A stretch of DNA of 64,000 nt, taken from contig DBWO01000051.1 of NCBI GenBank assembly GCA_002309055.1, forward strand, positions 41,255-105,254. The letters are read 5' to 3'. The notes under the pieces were generated by a model, which was given only the letters and a program-made list of their open reading frames with translations, did not search any database and was not told the DNA's origin. The DNA comes from Ruminococcaceae bacterium UBA1236 (GTDB lineage Bacteria > Bacillota > Clostridia > Oscillospirales > Acutalibacteraceae). This document shows, in pieces, positions 18,110 to 27,611 of this stretch. Position numbers and translations under genes: made by a program. Numbering within the stretch: the first letter of the stretch is position 1; each line of letters opens with the position of its first letter.

Positions 18110-19559
18110 TATCGCTTTCCTCCTTCTCTTGTTTCTCCTGCTTCGGCGAATTCTCAAGCGGGAGGGTTACGGTGACCGTTGTACCCACACCGTAAACCGA
18201 ATCAATATCGAGAGTGCCGCCGTGGTATCTGACTATCTCGTCACAGACCGCGAGACCGATGCCGGAACCCCTGACGGTATTGTTTGCTTTGTAAAACTTC
18301 TCTTTGATGTGCGGAATATCTTCTTCGGCTATACCCACACCGTTATCTTTGAATTTTATGACAAGCTCTTTTTTGTCTTCAATGGTAGCGGAAACCGTAA
18401 TCTTTCCGCCCTCCTGCGTATATTTGACGGCATTGTCAAGCACATTTATAAACACCTGCTTTATGCGTGAAGGGTCGCCGTTGCCCGGAGCGGGAATCGC
18501 CGGGGCGTTGTATGTGAGCTCTATGCCGTTTCTGAATGCTCTGTCCTTGAATGAATAAGCAACATCGTCAAGCTCGGCGAGGAAGTCCATCTTCATGGTG
18601 TTGTATTTCATTCTGCCGCTGCTGATTCTTGAGAAATCGAGCAGATCCTCAACCATTCCGTTGAGTCTTGTGGACTCGCTTATGATTATATCCATACCGC
18701 GCTTTGTCATTGTCGGGTCGCTGTCGCCTATCTGAAGCAGTGTTTCGCCCCAGCCTTTGATGGCGGTGAGCGGAGTGCGCAGTTCGTGGGATATGGTGGA
18801 GATGAAATCGTTCTTCATCCTGTCCATCTCGGAGAGCTTGTCCGCCATGTCGTTAATCGTGGCGCAAAGCTCGCCTATTTCGTCGTTATATGGGTAGTGG
18901 TCTATGCTCGCGGCAAAATCACCGCCCGCTATCTTTTTGGCTATTTCGCCTATCTCCTTAACGGGGTTAACGATTGAGCGGATAAAAGCCATACCGCTCA
19001 GGATAAGCGCGGCGAACATAAGAAGGGCGACCGCCATAATCATAAACATCACGTTTACAAGCTGCCTGTCCATCGCGTCAAGCGAAACCATATATCTTAT
19101 CGCGCCGCCGTAACTGCCGTTTTCGTAGCGGTAGACGCAGGTATTTGCCATTATCTTTTCGCCCGAGGGAAGTCTGCCCGTCCACAGGGCGGAGCTGTCC
19201 GGGCTCGCCTTCGCCTCTTCATATTCGGGTATCTCAACATTGTCCGCAATAGCGAAACCGCTTGAGGTAACCACGACCTTGCCGCTTTTGCTTATGACCC
19301 AGACAGCCATAGTGTCCGCGGAGGCGAAGTTTTCGCAGTATTCTCTCGCGGCGTCCTCAAAGCCGGTTGTTGACGCGCCGTACATGCCGAAGATGGTGGA
19401 AATCTCTTCGGCGGTCATCGCCTCAACCGTCATCTGAGCGGTGCCGTAATAATAGTTGCGGATTATCAAATAAAGAAATGCCGAAACCAATATGAGGATT
19501 ACGAGCACAATCGAGGCAACGTTAAGCAGCCAACGCCTTGTTATGCCCTGATATTTCAT
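18102..19559 (-). CDS. Two-component sensor histidine kinase with HAMP domain
   Basis: Membrane sensor of the WalK/ResE/PhoR-like HPK1a type. The 485 residues have helix 1 (about 11-33), an extracytoplasmic Cache-like segment (about 34-168), helix 2 (about 170-193), HAMP (about 194-247), HisKA with FISTISHELRTPLTAIKGW (phospho-acceptor His 258), and HATPase_c with N-box NVLDNAVKYT, G1 DNGVGIAEEDI and G2 GSGIGLAV. There is no PAS domain. It lies 39 bp after its response regulator and overlaps the DUF1385 gene. The signal is unknown; the preceding VCBS-type lipoprotein is a candidate accessory sensor. Confidence 0.95.
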   Translation of the reverse strand: MKYQGITRRWLLNVASIVLVILILVSAFLYLIIRNYYYGTAQMTVEAMTAEEISTIFGMYGASTTGFEDAAREYCENFASADTMAVWVISKSGKVVVTSSGFAIADNVEIPEYEEAKASPDSSALWTGRLPSGEKIMANTCVYRYENGSYGGAIRYMVSLDAMDRQLVNVMFMIMAVALLMFAALILSGMAFIRSIVNPVKEIGEIAKKIAGGDFAASIDHYPYNDEIGELCATINDMADKLSEMDRMKNDFISTISHELRTPLTAIKGWGETLLQIGDSDPTMTKRGMDIIISESTRLNGMVEDLLDFSRISSGRMKYNTMKMDFLAELDDVAYSFKDRAFRNGIELTYNAPAIPAPGNGDPSRIKQVFINVLDNAVKYTQEGGKITVSATIEDKKELVIKFKDNGVGIAEEDIPHIKEKFYKANNTVRGSGIGLAVCDEIVRYHGGTLDIDSVYGVGTTVTVTLPLENSPKQEKQEKEESDNE

Positions 19560-19598
19560 TGTCGGCCGCCTCCTTTGCTCCGGTTTATGCCGCTTTGA

Positions 19599-20297
19599 TT
19601 ACACCTGCCACTTATACCCTACGCCCCAGATTGTGAGCAGGTGCTTGGGGACAGAGGGCTCATCCTCGACTTTCATTCTCAGACGCCTGATGTTAACGTC
19701 AACTATCTTCTCCTCACCGTAATACTCGGTGCCCCACACCTTGTTGAGGATATCCGTGCGGCTGAGCGCTTCGTTCGGCTTTGAGAAGAAGAGCTCTATT
19801 ATCTGGAATTCAACCTGTGTGAGCTCAACATAAACACCGTTTTTGGTGAGTGAATGCGAGCGCATATTGAGCTTGAATTCACCCAGCTCAATTTCGTCCG
19901 CCGTTTTTACGGATGAAACATTGTTCATCTCAACGCGGCGGTAGATGGCGTCCACTCTTGCGACAAGCTCCGTGGGAGAGAATGGCTTTGTGATGTAATC
20001 GTCCGCTCCCATCATGAGGCCGGTAATTTTATCCATCTCCTGGCTCTTCGCCGTGAGCATGATTATGCCTATGTTGTTGTTCTTTTCTCTCAGGCTTTTG
20101 CAGACGGTGAGGCCGTCAACATTCGGCATCATAACGTCCAGCACGGCAACGTCGATATCTCCGCCGTAAGTTTCGTAAAGCTCGAGGGCAACAGCGCCGT
20201 CCTCCGCCTCAACAACTTCGTAGCCGGCGCGCTTTAAATTGATAACAACAAAATCTCTTATCGCGGATTCGTCTTCAGCTATAAGTACTCTTTTCAT
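19599..20297 (-). CDS. OmpR/PhoB-family response regulator
   Basis: DNA-binding partner of the adjacent kinase. The receiver domain starts KRVLIAEDESAIRDF with acidic pocket EDE, phospho-acceptor Asp 54 in AVLDVMMPN, Thr in IMLTAKS and Lys in ITKPFSP. The C-terminal winged helix is of OmpR type (EALSRTDILNKVWGTEYYGEEKIVDVNIRRLR). ATG 20297 is preferred to an upstream GTG because AGGTG is six bases away. It lies 10 bp after the lipoprotein gene. Confidence 0.95.
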   Translation of the reverse strand: MKRVLIAEDESAIRDFVVINLKRAGYEVVEAEDGAVALELYETYGGDIDVAVLDVMMPNVDGLTVCKSLREKNNNIGIIMLTAKSQEMDKITGLMMGADDYITKPFSPTELVARVDAIYRRVEMNNVSSVKTADEIELGEFKLNMRSHSLTKNGVYVELTQVEFQIIELFFSKPNEALSRTDILNKVWGTEYYGEEKIVDVNIRRLRMKVEDEPSVPKHLLTIWGVGYKWQV

Positions 20298-20307
20298 CTC
20301 TTTCACC

Positions 20308-21639
20308 TCACAATGGAAGTTTCATAACGGCTTTCCTGATGGTCTCCTCATCCAGATCATCACGGTTGACGCTTACATTCACCACAACATCTGAAGTCTG
20401 CATTATTGTGATGTATGAGGAATACTTTTCTTTATCATATTTGCCCGCCGGCACGCTTACAACCGTGAACAGAACATCGCCGCCTATTGACTTTGAGGTC
20501 TTTTTACAGACTATCCAGCTGTTCCAGTTTGATGTGCCCAGCTCCCTGACATAAAGATCGGAGCTGCCGAGCGAGGCAAGATTTATGAAGTAGCCGTCTT
20601 TGACATTCACGAATGTGCGCACATAAAAAACAGGCTTTGAGACATCGAAATAAACCCAGTCGGTAATATAGAATTTGACGGTGCCGCTGTTGTCGTTATT
20701 CTCATACGGCTTTTGCACGGGAATTTCTATCTGACCGTCGTTGTTTATGTCGGCGCAGTTTATGAGTTCATATCTGAGTGACAGCGTGTTGGTACCTGTT
20801 TCCGCATCATAAAGCGGCGCGGTGAGCATATTCATCTCGGAATCCCAGAACAAAACCTCGGTTATCATCATGCCGCCGCTCTTCGGGGCGTCAAGATAAA
20901 TCTTCATCGGCGATTTCTCACCGGCTTTTTCAGCCTTGCAGGAAACGTAGCCAGTAACATTCGGGTCAACGGGCGTTGTGCCCATCACCTCAAACTCCGT
21001 TTCGCCCATCTTGATGAGGGCGGCGTCTCTCGTGATGGTGTTGCCGTCGTTATCGGAGCTTACAAAGAGGATTTCCTTAAGCCCGTCGCCGTCCATATCA
21101 ACGGCGGTTGAAACATCGCAGGCGGTGGTGAAAACCTCCTCATAAGTCATTCTCATTGATTTGGTGCTGTAAACCGAAACGGCGCCCGCGTTGTTGATGC
21201 CCGAATAACTCCAGCTGACCATAATCTCGACAAAGCCGTCTTTGTTGAAATCCTCAAACATGATACTGTCCGCCTTGTCGCCGTAGCCGGCAAAGTCCGC
21301 GCAGAAATTCCACTTGTCGCTGAAATAATCGTAAACCGAAACGTGAACAACCGTGTCCTCATTTCTGTCGATGTAGAGTATCACGGCCTCTTCCTTGCCG
21401 TCGCCGTCAAGGTCCTCAACATTTATGGCCGAAAGATTGTCGCCGCCGGTGGGGTTTGAGTAGTTGGCGCCCGAGCCCGTATGGGTGTTGAATGCCTCAA
21501 CAAGACCTTCATACTGGCTGTTGTAAAGCGGGGGCGAAAGCAGGGAGTCCGCAGGCGCGAAAAGCATATGATTGCTGCAGGACGTGAGCGACACGCAGAG
21601 CACGGCGGCAATTATGAAAACGATTATTCTTTTTGACAT
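20308..21639 (-). CDS. VCBS/FG-GAP-like repeat lipoprotein upstream of the two-component system
   Basis: A 443-residue exported lipoprotein: signal MSKRIIVFIIAAVLCVSLTS ends in a lipobox before Cys (TSC). At least four blade-like repeats carry Ca2+-binding DxDGDG-type loops: DLDGDGKEEAVIL, DFNKDGFVEIMVS, DMDGDGLKEILFV and DINNDGQIEIPV. These point to a small beta-propeller on the outer membrane face. ATG 21639 has AAGGAG at 10 bp; a longer frame upstream crosses the promoter and is rejected. It is the first gene of the operon with the response regulator and kinase, so a ligand-sensing or signal-modulating role is likely but inferred. Confidence 0.85.
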   Translation of the reverse strand: MSKRIIVFIIAAVLCVSLTSCSNHMLFAPADSLLSPPLYNSQYEGLVEAFNTHTGSGANYSNPTGGDNLSAINVEDLDGDGKEEAVILYIDRNEDTVVHVSVYDYFSDKWNFCADFAGYGDKADSIMFEDFNKDGFVEIMVSWSYSGINNAGAVSVYSTKSMRMTYEEVFTTACDVSTAVDMDGDGLKEILFVSSDNDGNTITRDAALIKMGETEFEVMGTTPVDPNVTGYVSCKAEKAGEKSPMKIYLDAPKSGGMMITEVLFWDSEMNMLTAPLYDAETGTNTLSLRYELINCADINNDGQIEIPVQKPYENNDNSGTVKFYITDWVYFDVSKPVFYVRTFVNVKDGYFINLASLGSSDLYVRELGTSNWNSWIVCKKTSKSIGGDVLFTVVSVPAGKYDKEKYSSYITIMQTSDVVVNVSVNRDDLDEETIRKAVMKLPL

Positions 21640-21703
21640 GCTTTTCACTCCTTTCCGGTGTTTTTGTTTCCCTGAAAACGGAAACACTCGCCTATTCTGT
21701 AGA

Positions 21704-21733
21704 ATTATAACATAGATATATCTCTCATTGCAA
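21704..21733 (-). promoter_or_regulatory. Sigma-A promoter of the lipoprotein/two-component operon
   Basis: On the minus strand -35 TTGCAA (21728-21733) and -10 TATAAT (21704-21709) are 18 bp apart, with the start of transcription expected near 21697, about 58 bp before the lipoprotein ATG. The long minus-strand series to prkC may be transcribed largely from here. Confidence 0.75.
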
Positions 21734-21865
21734 TATATATTTAAAGACAAATATAAATATTTTATAAATAAACGGTAAATTTATCGTGCATAAAGACGAA
21801 AAAAAATAATTCCCGGTCCGGAAAAAACAATTGAATTTTTAAAATTTCGGCGATTGAATAATCAA

Positions 21866-21897
21866 GGGGCTCACAGGCATTAAAGCCCGTGAGCCCC
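21866..21897 (-). terminator. Hairpin terminator after the 21929-23017 lipoprotein gene
   Basis: A 13-bp stem (ggggctcacaggc pairing with gcccgtgagcccc, one mismatch) with a 6-base loop. The T tract on the minus strand is weak. It lies 30 bp past the lipoprotein stop and isolates it from the downstream operon promoter. The rest of 21640-21928 is A/T-rich with no gene visible. Confidence 0.65.
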
Positions 21898-21928
21898 GTA
21901 TACTGTATTTTCTGCTTAAAAGCAGTTC

Positions 21929-23017
21929 TTATTCAAAAAGCTGTTTGCAAAGCAGTCTTACCGATTCAAATTTTGTTTCGTCCTCTATGTCATCGACAGC
22001 AAAGCACTCAACAAAATAACCCGCGATGAAAAGGGTGCCGAGATAAGCTGTGCCCTCACCTTTCGACGGCACCGGAGATTCGCCCGTTTTTCTGAAGGCC
22101 GCATAGTATTCCTCCCGTGTGGAGGACTTCTTCAGACCGGGAATTATATCATAATCCGGCAGAGTGATAATAACATTTTTAACTCTTGATGTTTCGGCGA
22201 CTTTTTCACTCTCAAATTCTTCATCCGGTTTTATAAGCAGAGCGCTTTTCTTTTCGGGCGTGTCATCCGGATCAAAATAATACAGGTCGTCGCCGTATTT
22301 TGCCTTCATTGAGAGGGCGTTTCTGCCGATATATAATACGGGGTAAAGCTCCCTCTCGTTTTCGGGGACGCTGATGGTTGAAAAATTCAGCTCATCATCA
22401 ATTGTCATAAGGATTGAGGTGCAAAGCGAAATCTTGTCATAGAAGAAAAGATACGCGGTCACATCCCTGCCGTTTACAATGAAATCCGCCGTTGAGAAAT
22501 AGCAGCAGAAATCTTCACTGTAGGCAAGACCTGAAAGAGGAAAAACCTGCTCATATTCGTTGAATGATTTGCCGGGAGCCAAACCGGGATAAAGCTCCGT
22601 TTCTTTGGAAGTATAAACGCTGACAAACAGCGAATCCGGGGAGGGTCCTGTGCCGTCTTCGTCATATGCGCCTTCACTCATTAAAAAGAACACCTCGTTG
22701 AAAACCTGATTATGGTTTTCATCGTTAAGTAAGCAGTCCGGCTGCCCGTTAACGAGTGTGGATGAGCCGAAAGACATACCCTGCAGATCGGCGGGGCGCT
22801 TGCCGAGATACCATGAGGGATAAGCGGAGACATCCTCAATAACCTCGTTCATATTATCGGAAGCGGGGCTTGTTGAAAGAGGCGCGCCGCTTGTGCCGTC
22901 AGTATCCCCCGTGATTTCGGGAGAGGCGGTTTCCGATGTTTTTTCAACCTTTCCCGTACAGGCGCAGAGCGAAAAAACAAAAGCGGTTATAAGGAGAAGG
23001 GAAAGCACTTTTTTCAT
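21929..23017 (-). CDS. Uncharacterised exported lipoprotein
   Basis: A 362-residue product starting MKKVLSLLLITAFVFSLCAC, with lipobox Cys at about residue 20 (lipid-anchored), followed by a Ser/Thr/Glu-rich spacer of about 45 residues. The mature part contains an acidic mixed alpha/beta region (DVSAYPSWYLGKRPADLQGM and others) that I do not recognise. GGAGG lies 7 bases before ATG 23017. It is 18 bp after the carrier gene, so the two are co-transcribed, which may make it a membrane-associated accessory of that transporter; this is inference. Confidence 0.8.
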   Translation of the reverse strand: MKKVLSLLLITAFVFSLCACTGKVEKTSETASPEITGDTDGTSGAPLSTSPASDNMNEVIEDVSAYPSWYLGKRPADLQGMSFGSSTLVNGQPDCLLNDENHNQVFNEVFFLMSEGAYDEDGTGPSPDSLFVSVYTSKETELYPGLAPGKSFNEYEQVFPLSGLAYSEDFCCYFSTADFIVNGRDVTAYLFFYDKISLCTSILMTIDDELNFSTISVPENERELYPVLYIGRNALSMKAKYGDDLYYFDPDDTPEKKSALLIKPDEEFESEKVAETSRVKNVIITLPDYDIIPGLKKSSTREEYYAAFRKTGESPVPSKGEGTAYLGTLFIAGYFVECFAVDDIEDETKFESVRLLCKQLFE

Positions 23018-23034
23018 ATGATTTCCTCCTTGAA

Positions 23035-24681
23035 TCAAGCGTATCCGACGGTCACGGCAAAGTACATGAGACCTATCGCGATCGCAAGCTCGGCGGCAAA
23101 GAGCTTCCAGGTGTATCTGAGCCACTTGCCGTAAGAAACATTTACAAGGCCGATCGCTATAATCATGATGCCGCTTGTGGGATAAAGAAGGTTTGTAAAA
23201 CCGTCTGCAAGGCAGAATGAGAGCACAACTGAGTTGCCCGAAATGCCCACAAGACTTGCGAGAGGGGCGACTATCGGCATAATCAGGAAGGCCTTCGCCG
23301 TGCCGGAACCGATAAAGAATTCAAGCACCACAACAAAGGCAAACAGCAGCAGAATCGCGCCGAAGGGATGCATGCCCTGAATAAGGCCGTAAACCTTGAA
23401 AAGTATAGTATGGATAATCATACCCTCATCAAGTACATAGGTGATTGCGAGAATGAAAAAGATAAGGGGAATAGCCGGGGCAATTGTCTTGACGCCCTTG
23501 AGGAAGCCGCCGAAAAGTTCTTTGCCGCGAAGGCCCGTAAGGTAGCCTGCGATCAGGCCGCCGGCAGTAAAGAGAAGCGCCATGCCCGGCATGGAGAGAT
23601 AGCCGCCGAGTGAGAAGACAGAGTCAATTATGATGCACACAAGCACGAGCGAAATGCAGATAACAAAGGCCTTTGTGGCCTTGCCCGTCTTTTTGTCCTT
23701 GACTATCTCCTGCGCGTCGGTGAGCTTATATTTGTTTCTCATCTCTTTGTCCGTTTCATAGCAGGAGGACTTCTGAGGATTCTTCTCAATGCGTTTCGCG
23801 TAGATAACGACAAAGGCGGTGAGAGACGCGTAAACGAGGGCGAAGGTGATGATTCTGAGCCAGAGACCCGAGAAAACAGGCACGCCCGCGAGCTTCTGCA
23901 CGGTGATTACATTAAAGGGATTGAAGGTGGCGGCGGTGAAGCCGAAGGCAATCGCCACAAGGCTGATGCTCAGGCCCACAAGGCTGTCCCACCCGAGGGC
24001 GAGAGCAACCGCGACTGCAATAGGCACAAGGGTTACGGACTCCTCGAGTATGCCTGATGTGGAGCTCAGAAGCATGCAGATGAATATCATTATGCAGATG
24101 AGCAGATACTTCTTTTTCTCAAATTTCCTTATGACGCTGGCCATAATATATTTGAGCACTCCTCTTTCGTCGAGGATGAAGAAGGTACCGCCGATAAGCA
24201 CGATAAAAATGATAATCGCGAGGCCTGTTGTTATGTTGCTCGAGCCGAAAACAAGAAGAAATGCCGCGGGAATTTTCCACAGCGCCATCTTGTAATCAAT
24301 CTCGTGATAGGTGCCGTCGATTATCTTTTCGCTCACATCTTCGGCGCTCTTTTTGTCAATTTCAAGCCCCTGCGCGGCGCGCGTGACAATAACTCCTCTT
24401 TCCGCAAGCCGTCTGAGATATTCATCGAGGCCTATTTTGTTTTTGCCGTCAACCTTAAATGTCGAATCTTCACCGGCAAAGGTGACAAAGGTGCCGTCGC
24501 TGAGTTTATAGGTTTCCTCGGGGTAAAAACAGTATTCGCCTCTCGGCACAACCTGCGTAATCACACCCGCGAAAATCATAATCGCGAAAAGAATAACGCA
24601 AAGCCCGAGAATGGTTTTTTTATTGAGATGCAGACCCGCATTCTCCTGTGTGTTTTCTTCTGCTTTTTTCGCTTCGGGCAA
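23035..24681 (-). CDS. YfcC/DcuC-like anaerobic C4-dicarboxylate or amino-acid carrier
   Basis: Multi-pass transporter of the YfcC (C4-dicarboxylate anaerobic carrier) family. Family features visible are the N-terminal helix followed by QVVPRGEYCF, many hydrophobic helices, GGTFFILDERGVLK and SSTSGILEESVTLVPIAV, FGFTAATFNPFNVITVQKLAGVPVFSGL and ADGFTNLLYPTSGIMIIAIGL. The start is probably TTG 24681 (AAGGGGAG nine bases upstream); a GTG at 24690 is the alternative, giving about 548-551 residues. An extended extracytoplasmic loop (about 40-125) is present as in relatives. Substrate cannot be read from sequence; arginine/ornithine or C4-acids are known in the superfamily. Confidence 0.85.
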   Translation of the reverse strand: MPEAKKAEENTQENAGLHLNKKTILGLCVILFAIMIFAGVITQVVPRGEYCFYPEETYKLSDGTFVTFAGEDSTFKVDGKNKIGLDEYLRRLAERGVIVTRAAQGLEIDKKSAEDVSEKIIDGTYHEIDYKMALWKIPAAFLLVFGSSNITTGLAIIIFIVLIGGTFFILDERGVLKYIMASVIRKFEKKKYLLICIMIFICMLLSSTSGILEESVTLVPIAVAVALALGWDSLVGLSISLVAIAFGFTAATFNPFNVITVQKLAGVPVFSGLWLRIITFALVYASLTAFVVIYAKRIEKNPQKSSCYETDKEMRNKYKLTDAQEIVKDKKTGKATKAFVICISLVLVCIIIDSVFSLGGYLSMPGMALLFTAGGLIAGYLTGLRGKELFGGFLKGVKTIAPAIPLIFFILAITYVLDEGMIIHTILFKVYGLIQGMHPFGAILLLFAFVVVLEFFIGSGTAKAFLIMPIVAPLASLVGISGNSVVLSFCLADGFTNLLYPTSGIMIIAIGLVNVSYGKWLRYTWKLFAAELAIAIGLMYFAVTVGYA

Positions 24682-24727
24682 AAAAATCACTCTCCCCTTG
24701 TTAAAGATAAGCAAATGATTACATTTG

Positions 24728-24757
24728 ATTATATCACCAAAGGAAGAGCGATTGCAA
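24728..24757 (-). promoter_or_regulatory. Sigma-A promoter of the YfcC-like carrier operon
   Basis: Minus strand -35 TTGCAA (24752-24757) and perfect -10 TATAAT (24728-24733), spacer 18 bp. Transcription would start near 24721, about 40 bases before the TTG start. It lies between the clpB stop and the carrier; no terminator hairpin was seen after clpB. Confidence 0.75.
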
Positions 24758-24771
24758 TATTTTTAACTGTT

Positions 24772-27354
24772 TTATTTTATTGTGCCTGTGAGCTCATCGC
24801 CGTTTTTATCTATCACAACGGTGCTGCCCGGGGCGGGATCCTGCGAAATGATGAGCCTGGCTACGGTCGTTTCAACCCTGCTCTGAATGAATCTCTTGAG
24901 CGGTCTCGCGCCGTAAACGGGGTCATAGCCCTCGTCCGCTATGAATTCCTTGGCTTCCGGGGTAATCTCAAGCTTTAATTGCCTGTCTTCAAGACGCTCT
25001 CTGAGAGAGGCGATGAGCAGCTCGATTATGCCGCCGATATCCTCTTTGCTCAGGGGCTTGTAGAACACGGTTTCGTCAATCCTGTTAAGGAATTCGGGCC
25101 TGAAACTGCTCCTGAGAAGCATTGTCACGGTATCTCTCGCCTGCTTGCTGATTTCGCCGTTTTCTATGCCGTCGAGAATGGCGTCCGAGCCGAGGTTTGA
25201 AGTGAGGATGATGATGGTGTTTTTGAAGTCGACCGTCCTGCCGCGGCTGTCGGTAATTCTGCCGTCGTCAAGCACCTGAAGAAGCACGTTGAAAACGTCG
25301 GGATGGGCCTTCTCGATTTCGTCGAAAAGCACCACGGAATAAGGCCTGCGCCTTACCGCCTCGGTAAGCTGACCGCCCTCGTCATAGCCGATATATCCCG
25401 GAGGCGCTCCTATGAGACGGGAAACGGAGTGCTTCTCCATATACTCGCTCATATCGATTCTAATCATATTGTGCTCGTCGTCAAACAGCGCCTCGGCAAG
25501 CGCCTTGGCAAGCTCTGTTTTGCCGACACCGGTGGGGCCTAAAAACAGGAATGAGCCGATGGGTTTTGTGGGGTCCTTGATGCCCGCTCTCGACCTTAAA
25601 ATGGCATCGCAAACCTTCTGCACCGCCTCATCCTGACCGATAACGCGCTTATGAAGAATGGAGTCCAGATGCAGGAGTTTTTCCCTCTCGCCCTCCATAA
25701 GTTTTGACACGGGAACGCCGCTCCAGCGGGACACGATTTTGGCGATTTCCTCCTCTGTTACCCTGTCACGCAGAAGGCTTGATTTTCCGGCGCTCTGCGT
25801 TTTCTGCTCCTCGTCCTCGAGCTCTTTGCGAAGGGCGGGAAGCTTGCCGTATTTGAGCTCCGCGACGGTTTCAAGGTCATATTCATTCTGCGCCTTTTCA
25901 ATCATCGCGTTCACGTTTTCAATCTGCTCGCGAAGCTCTCTGACCTTGCCGATTGAGCTCTTTTCGCTGTCCCATCTGGACTTAAGCTCGTTGAGGGTGT
26001 CTCTCTGCTCGGAAAGCTCTTTTCTTATGTTTTCAAGGCGGTCGGCGGAGAGCTTGTCCGTCTCCTTCTTAAGCGCCGCCTCCTCAATTTCGAGCAGCAT
26101 AATTTTGTGGGATATTTCGTCGAGCTCGGCGGGCATTGAGTCAATCTCCGTTTTAATTGACGCGCACGCCTCGTCAACAAGGTCAATTGCCTTGTCGGGA
26201 AGGAATCTGTCGGAAATATATCTGTCGGAAAGAGTTGCGGCGGCAATCAGGGCGCTGTCCTGAATTTTAACGCCGTGATACACCTCGTAACGCTCTTTCA
26301 GACCTCTGAGAATTGAGATGGTGTCCTCAACCGTCGGCTCGGAGACAAGCACGGGCTGAAAACGCCTTTCGAGAGCGGCGTCCTTCTCAATATACTGCCT
26401 GTATTCGTTCAGCGTTGTCGCTCCTATGCAGTGAAGCTCGCCCCTTGCGAGCAAAGGCTTTAAGATGTTGCCGGCATCCATTGCGCCGTCGGTTTTGCCC
26501 GCGCCTACAATAAGGTGAAGCTCATCGATAAACAGGATAATTCTGCCGTCGCTTTTCTGCACCTCGGTAAGCACGGCCTTGAGCCTTTCCTCAAACTCGC
26601 CGCGGTATTTCGCGCCCGCTACAAGCGAGCCCATATCGAGCGAGAAAACGGTGCGGTTTTTGAGCCTTTCGGGCACATCCCCCTTTGCTATTCTTGAAGC
26701 GAGGCCCTCGGCGATTGCGGTTTTACCGACACCCGGCTCACCTATAAGGCAGGGGTTGTTTTTGGTTTTTCTCGAGAGAATCCTGATAACGTTTCTTATC
26801 TCCTCATCCCTACCGATAACGGGGTCAAGCTTTTGCTGCCTTGCCATTTCGGTGAGGTCTCTGCCGTATTTTTTGAGAGCGTCATAGGTGTCCTCGGGGT
26901 TATCGGACGTGACATTCCTGTTGCCTCTCACGTTTTTGAGAGCGGCAAGGAATGAGTTATAGTTAATGCCGTATGACGCAAGGGTTTTCTTCATAAAGGG
27001 GTCCGCTTTGTTGATGATGCCGAGCATGATGTGCTCAACGCTCACATACTCATCCTTCATTTTTTCGGCGCTTCTCTCAGCGTCGTCAAGCGCGGCGGAT
27101 GCCGCCTGCGAAAGGTAAAGGTCGCCTCCGCTCACATGCGGATAAGACGAGATTTCCGAAAGAACGGTGTTTTTAAGCGAGGCAAGGTCTGCGCCCATGC
27201 TCTCGACCATGGTGCCGATAAGCCCGTTTTCCTGGCTTATAAGGGCATAAAAAAGATGTGACTGCTCAAGCTGCTGGTTGGAATTATCATTTGCAGTCCT
27301 CTGTGCCGCCTGCACGGCCTCAAGGCTTTTCTGAGTGTATTTCTGGGTATTCAT
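24772..27354 (-). CDS. clpB: ATP-dependent chaperone/disaggregase ClpB
   Basis: Hsp100 disaggregase working with DnaK. The 860 residues have the Clp N-domain, AAA1 with Walker [10 protein letters not shown] (about 205) and [13 protein letters not shown], the long coiled M-domain (about 400-525; distinguishes ClpB from ClpA/ClpC), and AAA2 with [15 protein letters not shown] and [20 protein letters not shown]. The D2-small segment ends [11 protein letters not shown]. No ClpP-binding IGF loop is evident. A CIRCE element lies about 120 bp upstream, so HrcA repression and heat induction are expected. Confidence 0.97.
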   Translation of the reverse strand: MNTQKYTQKSLEAVQAAQRTANDNSNQQLEQSHLFYALISQENGLIGTMVESMGADLASLKNTVLSEISSYPHVSGGDLYLSQAASAALDDAERSAEKMKDEYVSVEHIMLGIINKADPFMKKTLASYGINYNSFLAALKNVRGNRNVTSDNPEDTYDALKKYGRDLTEMARQQKLDPVIGRDEEIRNVIRILSRKTKNNPCLIGEPGVGKTAIAEGLASRIAKGDVPERLKNRTVFSLDMGSLVAGAKYRGEFEERLKAVLTEVQKSDGRIILFIDELHLIVGAGKTDGAMDAGNILKPLLARGELHCIGATTLNEYRQYIEKDAALERRFQPVLVSEPTVEDTISILRGLKERYEVYHGVKIQDSALIAAATLSDRYISDRFLPDKAIDLVDEACASIKTEIDSMPAELDEISHKIMLLEIEEAALKKETDKLSADRLENIRKELSEQRDTLNELKSRWDSEKSSIGKVRELREQIENVNAMIEKAQNEYDLETVAELKYGKLPALRKELEDEEQKTQSAGKSSLLRDRVTEEEIAKIVSRWSGVPVSKLMEGEREKLLHLDSILHKRVIGQDEAVQKVCDAILRSRAGIKDPTKPIGSFLFLGPTGVGKTELAKALAEALFDDEHNMIRIDMSEYMEKHSVSRLIGAPPGYIGYDEGGQLTEAVRRRPYSVVLFDEIEKAHPDVFNVLLQVLDDGRITDSRGRTVDFKNTIIILTSNLGSDAILDGIENGEISKQARDTVTMLLRSSFRPEFLNRIDETVFYKPLSKEDIGGIIELLIASLRERLEDRQLKLEITPEAKEFIADEGYDPVYGARPLKRFIQSRVETTVARLIISQDPAPGSTVVIDKNGDELTGTIK

Positions 27355-27472
27355 TTCATTACCTCCATCCGTAACCGGAAACGCGCAGACATTTCCGCAA
27401 TTATTTACATTGATGATAATAACCCTCCGCTGTGAATAAAAATACCCGTTTATATGAACAATTTATGAATTT

Positions 27473-27499
27473 TTAGCACTTAGGGCGTTAGAGTGCTAA
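27473..27499. promoter_or_regulatory. CIRCE element (HrcA operator) upstream of clpB
   Basis: TTAGCACTT - 9 bases - GAGTGCTAA, one base from the canonical TTAGCACTC-N9-GAGTGCTAA. It lies between divergent clpB and the glycosidase-like gene; class I heat-shock control by HrcA of clpB is the likely role. I found no convincing -10/-35 for clpB next to it. Confidence 0.92.
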
Positions 27500-27513
27500 T
27501 TAATGACAAAAAT

Positions 27514-27548
27514 CCCCTCTTGCCGTTTTAACCGAGGGGTGGTATATT
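27514..27548 (+). promoter_or_regulatory. Promoter of the glycosidase-like gene with overlapping inverted repeat
   Basis: -35 TTGCCG (27520-27525), 17-bp spacer, -10 TATATT (27543-27548). A 6-bp inverted repeat cccctc (27514-27519) / gagggg (27534-27539) brackets the -35 and could be an operator. Read on the minus strand it is followed by ATTTTT and could equally act as a terminator. A further GCCGGC hairpin at 27571-27593 lies in the leader just before the ribosome site. Confidence 0.5.
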
Positions 27549-27611
27549 AGGAGTATAAAACAAAAAAAGCGCCGGCAGTTCAGCGAAGCCGGCACAAAAA
27601 GGAGCAGTAAA

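Noticed and set aside
27514..27539. Inverted repeat read as a clpB attenuator
   Set aside because: It lies upstream of the CIRCE element and no promoter further upstream on the minus strand was found, so it is kept only as a possible operator or insulator.
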